Shown here: positions 1 to 4,776 of the stretch, one piece after another
Position numbering within the stretch: the first letter of the stretch is position 1
Layout: every line of letters begins with the position of its first letter
Source of the DNA: NAT127 sp041655035
GTDB taxonomy: Bacteria > Pseudomonadota > Gammaproteobacteria > Pseudomonadales > Porticoccaceae
NCBI GenBank assembly: GCA_041655035.1
Contig: JBAZCN010000184.1
Location: forward strand, 1 to 5,843
Direction: 5' to 3'
Length of the DNA stretch: 5,843 bases
Translations under genes and position numbers: made by a program
The notes under the pieces: generated by a model
Told to the model about the DNA's origin: nothing
Database searches by the model: none
What the model saw: only the letters and a program-made list of their open reading frames with translations

Positions 1-166
1 TTTCTGTATACCATTGCCGTTGACGCTGGCTGAGCCCTTCTTTCTCAAGCTCAATAACAACCTCCCTTTGATAGGTTTTTGCCACGCCAACCATACAGTG
101 TCTGGATTTCATATGCGGCTTGCAGTCAATAATATGGCTGGAGTTCAACGGCTGCCCGCACCACAT
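1..166 (-). CDS. Partial unrecognised protein, N-terminal 55 residues, runs off the left edge
   Basis: An open minus-strand frame starts at an ATG (164-166) and stays open to base 1, so only about 55 N-terminal residues are visible. The ATG overlaps the stop codon of the receptor-like fragment upstream (TAATG). In-frame Met codons at 110-112 and 92-94 are other possible starts; none has a clear Shine-Dalgarno. The later part reads like ordinary soluble protein, with a charged helix-like stretch, REVVIELEKEGLSQRQRQW. The phrase EGLSQRQ faintly recalls helix-turn-helix segments of transposases, but this is too weak for a family call. GC is about 47% here (hand count), well below the rest of the window, which would fit acquired DNA. 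I do not recognise the product, and the frame could be non-coding. Confidence 0.35.
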   Translation of the reverse strand, partial: MWCGQPLNSSHIIDCKPHMKSRHCMVGVAKTYQREVVIELEKEGLSQRQRQWYTE

Positions 167-240
167 TAGAAATCGAAGTTCACACTCAGATTCACGCTGC
201 GCGGCTCGCAGACTTTATCACTCCATGAGGTATGGCGTCG
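166..240 (-). pseudogene. Possible C-terminal remnant of a TonB-dependent receptor
   Basis: The minus strand here encodes a peptide ending EPRSVNLSVNFDF followed by TAA (166-168). This is the typical finish of TonB-dependent outer-membrane receptors: a Pro-Arg turn, a last beta-strand of alternating residues, and a terminal aromatic residue used for barrel assembly. Only about 24 codons look receptor-like. In the same frame a TGA lies at 253-255, and neither of the other two minus-strand frames continues a recognisable receptor upstream before the terminator at 375-404. It therefore looks like the stump of a deleted or rearranged gene. Resemblance to the family is recalled by eye, and a fragment this short could be chance. 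Confidence 0.4.
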
Positions 241-374
241 GGCTTGCAACAGTCATTTGATTGGAGTCGTACGATTGGAAGCGGACGAACTGGCACCATC
301 CGTCCTCAACAGGTGACGATTGATCCGTCAGGCCAGAGAATCGCTGCGGAGCAAGGCAGATAATCCGGCCATAA

Positions 375-404
375 AAAAGCCGGCAGCGAGTGCTGCCGGC
401 TTTT
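375..404 (-). terminator. Rho-independent terminator after the P450 gene
   Basis: A perfect 9-bp GC-rich stem, GCCGGCAGC (379-387) and GCTGCCGGC (392-400), closes a GAGT loop. It is extended by four A-T pairs (375-378 with 401-404). Read on the minus strand, the stem is followed by a run of six U (complement of 373-378). It begins about 15 bases past the P450 stop codon (419-421), so it should end the leftward transcript. The T run at 401-404 lets it also work in the other direction. Confidence 0.9.
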
Positions 405-418
405 CGTGCCTACCGGGA

Positions 419-1639
419 TCAGACGTCCCAGACCAGTTGCAGCTCGTTGACGTGCATCACGTTGCTCATCAGGTAAGGCACCTCGAAGCCGGGCTTCAGG
501 CGGAACTCGGGCAGCTCGGCCAGCATGTCGGTGATGGCCACCTTGAGCTCACGCCGCGCCAGGTGAGCGCCCAGGCAACGGTGAATACCATGGCCGAAGC
601 TGAGGTGCGCGGGGCGGCGATCGAGAATCACCCGGGTGGGATCGTCAAACACCTCGGGATCGTTCGATCCCAGCGGGGTGCACAGTGCCACGCGGTCGCC
701 CGGCTTGATGGTTACGCCGTGGATGGTGGTTTCCTTGGCGCAGATGCGGATGGTGGTCACCGAGGCATAGGCGCGCATCAATTCGAGCACCGCCTGTTCG
801 ATCATGCCGGGATTTTCCCGCAGGGTGCGCTGGTCATCGAGGTGAGTGGCGAGGTGGTGGAACTGGTGGCCGAGGTTGGCGGTAACGGTATCGAGGCCAC
901 CTATGAAGAGGTTGAAGCAATGGCCGAAAACCTCCTCCCGCGTCCACTTGCGACCTTCGGATTCCATATTCAAGGTGCTGGAAATCAGGTCGTCGGTGGG
1001 ATTTTTCTCGCGTTTCTCGATCTCTTCGTAGAGGAACGCCTTGAGTGTGGCAACGGCGTTTCGGCGGTCGCCCATGTTGCTGGTGTGCAGCAGGTCGTAT
1101 TCCCAGTTCATGAATTCGTTCATGCGGTCCTGGGGCAGGCCGAGCAGGTCGAGGATGATGCTGACCGGGAAGGGGATGGCGAAATCCCGGATGAACTCCA
1201 CTTCGCCCTTGTTCTTGAACTTGGCGATCAGTTCTGCCGCGCGGCCGCTGACCTTGGATTCGAGTTCGGCCATCTTGCGGGGCGAAAAGACCGGCTCCAG
1301 GGCCCGGCGGAACGCCGTGTGCTTGGGCGGATCGAGTTCGGTGGGAATTACATCCCAGCTCTCACCGATCATCGAGGCAAACTGGGCATTGCCCTTTTTG
1401 ATGAAGTGCTCCGTGTCTTCGTAGACCTTTTTCAAGTCCTCGGCGCGACGCACCACCCAGCCACCGCCCGGAGGCACGGGGAACACGTTGGTGGCATAGA
1501 AAATCGGCGGCCCTTTGTGCAGCTCGGGCACGATGATCTTGTGCGGGTTGACATATTCAACGGTGCGGGTCGTCAACGGGAACTCCATCGCCAACTCCGG
1601 TGGTACGTGGGATGGCAACGGGTAGTCTTGTGCGCTCAT
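419..1639 (-). CDS. Cytochrome P450 of the soluble, camphor-hydroxylase-like (CYP101-like) bacterial type
   Basis: A full-length bacterial P450 of 406 residues, with no membrane anchor, predicted to be a cytosolic heme-thiolate monooxygenase inserting one oxygen from O2 into a substrate. Landmarks: C-helix DPPKHTAFRRAL (about 103-114); I-helix oxygen-activation motif GGLDTVTA (247-254) with the Asp250-Thr251 pair; K-helix ExxR as ELMR (286-289); heme loop FGHGIHRCLG (348-357) with Cys355 as axial ligand. The I-helix, the LSFGHGIHRCLGAHLARRE stretch and the C-terminal LQLVWD resemble P450cam. In the B' region, GESWDVIPT places Trp95 where P450cam has Tyr96, so camphor itself is unlikely. The ATG has a GAGAGG sequence (1650-1655) ten bases upstream. 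It is the last gene of the leftward cluster, 228 bases past the SnoaL-like gene, with its own terminator. No ferredoxin or reductase is in view. The substrate cannot be read from sequence. Confidence 0.95.
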   Translation of the reverse strand: MSAQDYPLPSHVPPELAMEFPLTTRTVEYVNPHKIIVPELHKGPPIFYATNVFPVPPGGGWVVRRAEDLKKVYEDTEHFIKKGNAQFASMIGESWDVIPTELDPPKHTAFRRALEPVFSPRKMAELESKVSGRAAELIAKFKNKGEVEFIRDFAIPFPVSIILDLLGLPQDRMNEFMNWEYDLLHTSNMGDRRNAVATLKAFLYEEIEKREKNPTDDLISSTLNMESEGRKWTREEVFGHCFNLFIGGLDTVTANLGHQFHHLATHLDDQRTLRENPGMIEQAVLELMRAYASVTTIRICAKETTIHGVTIKPGDRVALCTPLGSNDPEVFDDPTRVILDRRPAHLSFGHGIHRCLGAHLARRELKVAITDMLAELPEFRLKPGFEVPYLMSNVMHVNELQLVWDV

Positions 1640-1867
1640 GCTATGGAAGCCTCTCTGAGTTTTTTGTCAATGTCGGCCAACGGGAACGGACGCCAATCGC
1701 GCCAGCCTGTCAACGCATCTAAAGCGACATCGATTGCCACAACACCCCTGAAGCGGCATACTTTAGAAGCGCCCCAGTATACCGCAAATATAAGTCATGC
1801 GGCTTAGAAATTATCGCTCCGCCGACACGGCGCTCCCGGGCCAGCCGAGACGCCACCTGCCGCGACA
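1640..1867 (-). promoter_or_regulatory. Leader region of the P450 gene, no gene seen
   Basis: These 228 bases between the SnoaL-like stop and the P450 start hold no credible gene; the short minus-strand frames crossing them begin inside the SnoaL-like gene in another frame. The middle (about 1755-1815) is AT-rich compared with its surroundings. On the minus strand it contains -10-like TATACT (1776-1781) and TATATT (1787-1792), but neither has a matching -35 at normal spacing. Two TTGACA-like hexamers (1708-1713 and 1665-1670) lack good -10 boxes. A 7-bp inverted repeat, TCTAAAG (1718-1724) and CTTTAGA (1761-1767), could be a regulator site. A separate P450 promoter is plausible but not shown. 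Confidence 0.3.
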
Positions 1868-2290
1868 TCACGCCACAGGCGGCGCCGCCGACCCGGCGAC
1901 CAGCTCGGCGATCCGCCAGCAACCTTCGACCTTGCGCACGGTAACCCGGTAATCGGTGAATGTGACCAGTTTGCCTCCCTCGGCCCAGTCACTGACCAGG
2001 CCATACGCCATGACCCGCGCCTCATCAGTGGTGGCGCCGGGCTCCGCCAGGATATTGGTGATCTGGTGGCGCCAGGTCCCGCCCTGCGCCGCCACTGTGG
2101 CCACCATGCCACGCAATTGCTCGGGGCCCTCCAGGCGCATCAGCCCCGGGATATCGAATACGCCATCGGCAGTGAACAAGGCGACCCAGGCGTCGGCCTG
2201 ATTGCTGTCGACGGTATGGACGTAGCGGGCAAACAGGTCAGTGATGTCGAGACGGTCTTCAATGCTGAGGTTCGGCGTTGTGGTTCCCAC
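1868..2290 (-). CDS. SnoaL/NTF2-like small enzyme, possible dehydratase
   Basis: A complete 140-residue protein of the SnoaL-like NTF2-fold group (cone-shaped alpha+beta barrel, usual length 130-150). The N-terminal pattern, from IEDRLDITDLFARY to the AWVALFTADGVFDIPG stretch, and the later Tyr114, VRKVEGCWRI (118-127) core are typical of the SnoaL_4 type. Tyr23, Asp28 and His75 have nearly the same spacing as the catalytic Tyr30, Asp35 and His83 I recall for the bile-acid dehydratase BaiE, so a dehydratase or lyase is a reasonable guess; other members are isomerases, epoxide hydrolases or hydroxylases, or have no activity. The start codon is GTG, supported by AGGAG eight bases upstream. It lies 77 bases after the crotonase gene and probably shares its transcript. 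Family call is firm; the reaction is inferred. Confidence 0.85.
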   Translation of the reverse strand: MGTTTPNLSIEDRLDITDLFARYVHTVDSNQADAWVALFTADGVFDIPGLMRLEGPEQLRGMVATVAAQGGTWRHQITNILAEPGATTDEARVMAYGLVSDWAEGGKLVTFTDYRVTVRKVEGCWRIAELVAGSAAPPVA

Positions 2291-2298
2291 TGGTTTGG

Positions 2299-2303
2299 CT
2301 CCT
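2299..2303 (-). promoter_or_regulatory. Ribosome binding site fixing the GTG start of the SnoaL-like gene
   Basis: AGGAG on the minus strand, eight bases before the GTG at 2288-2290. No ATG in this frame lies between it and the conserved N-terminal helix, so GTG is the likely start. Confidence 0.7.
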
Positions 2304-2319
2304 GGTTGGTTTGGTTTTA

Positions 2320-2345
2320 GGCGCGCGCCCTCTATGTCAGGCGCG
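2320..2345 (-). repeat. Small GC-rich inverted repeats between the crotonase and SnoaL-like genes
   Basis: GGCGCGCGCC (2320-2329) is a perfect 10-bp palindrome. CGCGCC (2324-2329) can alternatively pair with GGCGCG (2340-2345) across a 10-base loop. No U run follows on the minus strand, so this is not a standard terminator; it could modulate mRNA stability or expression between the two genes, or be chance in GC-rich DNA. Confidence 0.35.
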
Positions 2346-2367
2346 AGATGTTACGTCGAAAACTGTG

Positions 2368-3108
2368 CTACTTGCGAAGAAACTGCTGGAAGATCGCCCG
2401 CGCTTCGTCGCTGTCGCGCAGGTCGACGAACTGCCGGGCTTCCCGGTTGATGACCTCTTCGAGCGTCGCGGCGTTGGCGCGCATCAACTGCTTGGTCGCC
2501 CGCACCGCGGCGGCGGGCTTGGCGGCGATTTTTTCCCCTTGGCGGGTGGCAAACTCCCAATAATCCGCTTCATCGACCACGGCATTGATCAGTCCCAGTT
2601 CCAGCGCCCTGGCGGCATCAAAGCGCTCGCCGAGCAGCAGTAATTCTGCGGCGCGCACATGGCCGAGCTGGCGGGGCAGCAGGTAGGTGGATGCCGCTTC
2701 CGGCGAGATCCCGAGATTGACGAACGGCACGCTGAAGACCGCGCTGTCAGTGGCATATACCAGGTCGCAGTGGAGCAGGAAGGTGGTGGCGACACCGATT
2801 GCCGGCCCCGCCACGGCCGCGATCAGCGGTTTGTCGAACCACGCCAGCTGGCGCAGAAAATTGAGTACCGCACTGCCTTCGCTGAGCACCGGCTGTTCGA
2901 GAAAATCACCGATATCGTTGCCGGCGCAGAAGCAGCCCCGGCCACCCTTGAACAGCAGCACCCGCACTTCGTCATCGGCGCGCGCGGCGGCGAATATCTC
3001 CAGCAGGGATTCGTACATGGCCGACGTCAAGGCATGCTTTGCCTCGGGCCGGTTGAGCTCGACATGGAGCACATGATTGATCAGCGTACTGGTTACAAGC
3101 TTGGTCAT
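2368..3108 (-). CDS. Crotonase-superfamily protein, probably an ECI2-type enoyl-CoA isomerase
   Basis: A complete 246-residue crotonase-fold protein acting on acyl-CoA thioesters in the cytosol. The CoA-binding and oxyanion-hole segments are clear: GCFCAGNDIGDF (58-69) and AGPAIGVATTFLLHCDLVYA (100-119). The two glutamates of true enoyl-CoA hydratases appear absent: the GGGCEL position is Thr109 and the QPE position is Phe129. The stretch PFVNLGISPEAASTYLLP (128-145) instead resembles PECI/ECI2 isomerases (PFSHLGQSPEG-type), where the Glu of the SPE motif, here Glu137, is the catalytic base. Shifting a double bond (delta3 to delta2-enoyl-CoA) is thus more likely than hydration. The ATG has AAGAGGG (3113-3119) four bases upstream. 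It is the first gene of the leftward cluster and diverges from the regulator. Automatic annotation would probably say enoyl-CoA hydratase. Confidence 0.92.
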   Translation of the reverse strand: MTKLVTSTLINHVLHVELNRPEAKHALTSAMYESLLEIFAAARADDEVRVLLFKGGRGCFCAGNDIGDFLEQPVLSEGSAVLNFLRQLAWFDKPLIAAVAGPAIGVATTFLLHCDLVYATDSAVFSVPFVNLGISPEAASTYLLPRQLGHVRAAELLLLGERFDAARALELGLINAVVDEADYWEFATRQGEKIAAKPAAAVRATKQLMRANAATLEEVINREARQFVDLRDSDEARAIFQQFLRK

Positions 3109-3138
3109 GGGGCCCTCTTATCTGGTTTTATGGCTGCC

Positions 3139-3168
3139 AGAATAACCATCACCCCCCGTGATTGCCAG
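3139..3168 (-). promoter_or_regulatory. Candidate promoter and operator of the leftward catabolic cluster
   Basis: On the minus strand CTGGCA (3163-3168) and TATTCT (3139-3144) each match four of six sigma70 consensus bases, with an 18-base spacer. Inside the spacer lies an inverted repeat, ATCAC (3148-3152) and GTGAT (3158-3162), around five C. Transcription from here would give a leader of roughly 25 bases containing the crotonase ribosome binding site. Weak boxes, so tentative. Confidence 0.28.
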
Positions 3169-3247
3169 CGCCACTTGCTCGTCCGGGCTCACTTTGGCTC
3201 CCTCCCGGCTGGGGTTTGGCGGGCTACCAGTTCAACCTCTGTTGCTC

Positions 3248-3276
3248 TCGACAGATTTCGATAGAGTGCTTATAGT
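3248..3276 (+). promoter_or_regulatory. Sigma70-type promoter of the regulator-efflux operon
   Basis: TCGACA (3248-3253, five of six bases of TTGACA) and TATAGT (3271-3276, five of six of TATAAT) are separated by exactly 17 bases. Transcription should begin near 3282-3284, only about six to eight bases before the ATG at 3290, leaving no room for a ribosome binding site. The -10 box sits in the centre of the operator-like inverted repeat. Confidence 0.7.
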
Positions 3277-3288
3277 TAGCACCCTATC
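3260..3288 (+). promoter_or_regulatory. Inverted-repeat operator, probably bound by the adjacent SlyA-like regulator
   Basis: Arms GATAGAGTGCT (3260-3270) and AGCACCCTATC (3278-3288) pair at 10 of 11 positions around a 7-base AT-rich centre. The inner part includes TTAGCA (3276-3281), matching one half of the known SlyA site TTAGCAAGCTAA, and TGCTTA (3267-3272), one base off the other half. It covers the -10 box and likely start point and ends two bases before the ATG, so binding would block RNA polymerase. Autorepression is inferred from position and from what MarR/SlyA proteins usually do. Confidence 0.7.
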
Positions 3289-3289
3289 T

Positions 3290-3781
3290 ATGATCGCAGG
3301 CACCGTTCCCGTGGATACCGACAGCCCCGCGCTCGGCCGGCTGGTCTATGAAATTGCCCGCATCTGGCGCGCCCGCATCGATAACAGCCTGCAGGGCTAC
3401 GGCCTCAGCCGCGCCAAGTGGGATCTGATCATGGCCCTCGAAAACCGCGACGACGAAGGCCTCAGCCAACGTGAGCTCGCCAGGCTCTGCGGCGTCGAGC
3501 CGCCGTCCATCGCCTCCCTGCTGGAGCGGATGGAAAAAGAAGGCTGGGTGGTACGCCGTATCTGCAGCGATGACAGGCGGAGCAAACGCACCCTGCTGAC
3601 CGAAAAGGCCAGGGCGATCCGGGTCGAGATCCGCGAGATCTCGCGGCAGGTGGAGCGCGAGGTTTTCGCCAACCTGCCGCCGGCAAGCTACGACGATATC
3701 AAGCGCAGCCTGCAGCAATTGCGGGATGTGCTGGAAAAAACCCACTCCTCGACCGACACTAAAAAACAAGACACGCTATGA
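3290..3781 (+). CDS. MarR-family transcriptional regulator, SlyA-like
   Basis: A 163-residue winged-helix dimeric DNA-binding protein. After a short tail comes the dimerisation helix LGRLVYEIARIWRARIDNSL (15-34), close to SlyA's ARLVRIWRALIDHRL; then the helix-turn-helix LSQRELARLCGVEPPSIASLLERM (58-81) and the wing around SDDRRSKRTLLTEKA (93-107), with the usual Asp-Arg pattern. Length is normal. The frame is open further upstream, and an in-frame GTG lies at 3266, but the ATG at 3290 is preferred because it follows the promoter and operator and gives the standard N-terminus. It has no Shine-Dalgarno, consistent with a near-leaderless mRNA. Its stop overlaps the emrA-like start by four bases. 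It probably represses its own operon and is released by a small aromatic or lipophilic ligand. Cys68 and Cys92 lie in the DNA-binding domain; a redox role is possible but unsupported. Confidence 0.93.
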   Translation: MIAGTVPVDTDSPALGRLVYEIARIWRARIDNSLQGYGLSRAKWDLIMALENRDDEGLSQRELARLCGVEPPSIASLLERMEKEGWVVRRICSDDRRSKRTLLTEKARAIRVEIREISRQVEREVFANLPPASYDDIKRSLQQLRDVLEKTHSSTDTKKQDTL

Positions 3782-4776
3782 AGCTCTGGAAATGGTTGAC
3801 ACTCCTCGTCCTCATCGCCGCCGGGCTCGGTGCCATCGCACTGTATTCCCATTACGAAACCCTTTACCCCTCTACGGACAATGCCTACGTCGACGCCATC
3901 GCCGTTCGTATTTCCAGCCAGGTGGAGGGCCCGGTCACCAAGGTCCTGGTGCTCAGCCAGGAGGCGGTGACCAAGGGTGACCTGCTCCTCGGCATCGATC
4001 CCACGCCCTTCGAGGCCGAGGCCGAGAGCGCCGAAACCGAGCTGGCCCTGGCCCGTCGCCAGGTGGCCGAAAACCGCGCCGAACTGGCCAGCGTCGAGGC
4101 CGATGTGGAGGATGCCAAGGTTCATCTGGCCAACGCCCACGAGCAATTGCGGCGCCTCAAGACGCTGAAGGAGCAGGCCTATTCCTCCGCCCAGCAAACC
4201 GAAGATGCCCAGGCCACCTACGATCGCGCCCTGGCGACCCTGAAGGTTCGCCAGGCTCAGCACCAGAAGGCCCTGGCGCGCCTGACCAACGGCGCCGCCA
4301 GTGAGGATCCCCTGGTGGTGGCGGCTCGCGCGCGATTGAAGGAGGCCCGCTGGGCCTTGGCCCACAGCCAATTGCACGCTCCCTGCGACGGCACCCTCGA
4401 GGCGGTCAATGTCCACGCCGGCGAGACCGTGCGCGCCCACCAGGCGGTCATGGTGCTGGTATGTACCGACCGCTTCTGGATTCTGGCCAACTACAAGGAA
4501 ACCCAATTGGCCCGCATCCGTCCCGGCCAACACGCCAAGATCGAGGTCGATATGTACCCGGGCCAGGAATTCACCGGTGTCGTTGAAAGCATCAGCCCCG
4601 CCAGCGGCACGGCGTTCTCCCTGCTGCCGCCCGAGAATGCCACCGGCAACTGGGTCAAGACCACCCAGCGCGTCCCGGTGAAGATCCTGGTCACCGGCAA
4701 CTCCACCGGGTTGCCGTTGCGGGTCGGGGCGAGCAGTGCGGTGAGCATCGACACGAGACGCGCGGCGGAATCATGA
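3778..4776 (+). CDS. emrA: EmrA/HlyD-type membrane fusion protein of a multidrug efflux pump
   Basis: A 332-residue periplasmic adaptor linking an inner-membrane MFS pump to an outer-membrane channel. It has one N-terminal membrane anchor (about 5-24) with a Lys-rich cytoplasmic start; the hallmark TDNAYVDA (33-40); first lipoyl half-motif VRISSQVEGPVTKVLV (43-58); a long coiled-coil hairpin of Glu/Ala/Gln/Arg-rich helices (about 77-195); second lipoyl half LHAPCDGTLEAVNVHAGE (199-216); and the beta-barrel part with the EmrA-type signature ASGTAFSLLPPENATGNW (275-292). Length is slightly below E. coli EmrA (about 390), with a compact hairpin. It overlaps the regulator stop (ATGA, 3778-3781) and lacks its own ribosome binding site, so translation is probably coupled. 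Homologues in this family export hydrophobic uncouplers, antibiotics or siderophores; the cargo here is unknown. The symbol denotes family resemblance, not proven orthology. Confidence 0.93.
   Translation: MKLWKWLTLLVLIAAGLGAIALYSHYETLYPSTDNAYVDAIAVRISSQVEGPVTKVLVLSQEAVTKGDLLLGIDPTPFEAEAESAETELALARRQVAENRAELASVEADVEDAKVHLANAHEQLRRLKTLKEQAYSSAQQTEDAQATYDRALATLKVRQAQHQKALARLTNGAASEDPLVVAARARLKEARWALAHSQLHAPCDGTLEAVNVHAGETVRAHQAVMVLVCTDRFWILANYKETQLARIRPGQHAKIEVDMYPGQEFTGVVESISPASGTAFSLLPPENATGNWVKTTQRVPVKILVTGNSTGLPLRVGASSAVSIDTRRAAES

Noticed and set aside
1..418. An insertion sequence or its terminal repeats at the left edge
   Set aside because: The low GC and an EGLSQRQ phrase hinted at a transposase, but no inverted terminal repeats, target duplications or clear transposase motif could be seen.
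1665..1713. Two perfect minus-strand TTGACA hexamers before the P450 gene as -35 boxes
   Set aside because: No hexamer resembling TATAAT occurs 16 to 18 bases downstream of the first (1708-1713), and only a poor one after the second (1665-1670).
320..1807. A 495-codon plus-strand open frame opposite the P450 gene
   Set aside because: It mirrors the P450 gene on the other strand, contains the terminator hairpin and encodes a protein with no recognisable domain. Long antisense frames are common in GC-rich genes with strong third-position bias.
1719..2112. Minus-strand frames of 67 and 102 codons over the SnoaL-like gene and the gap after it
   Set aside because: Both lie in other frames of the SnoaL-like gene, are Arg/Gly/Pro-rich and have no supporting motif; the SnoaL-like frame has a ribosome binding site and conserved residues.
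2659..3264. A 201-codon plus-strand frame opposite the crotonase gene, reaching into the divergent region
   Set aside because: It is antisense to a well-supported crotonase gene, and its end crosses the rightward promoter.
3158..3289. Upstream extension of the regulator to an ATG at 3158
   Set aside because: It would place the promoter and operator inside the coding region and add 44 residues not found in SlyA/MarR proteins.
3688..4533. A 281-codon minus-strand open frame opposite the EmrA-like gene
   Set aside because: Gly/Leu/Gln-rich composition is what the antisense of an Ala/Glu/Gln-rich coiled coil gives; the plus-strand product has full EmrA signatures.
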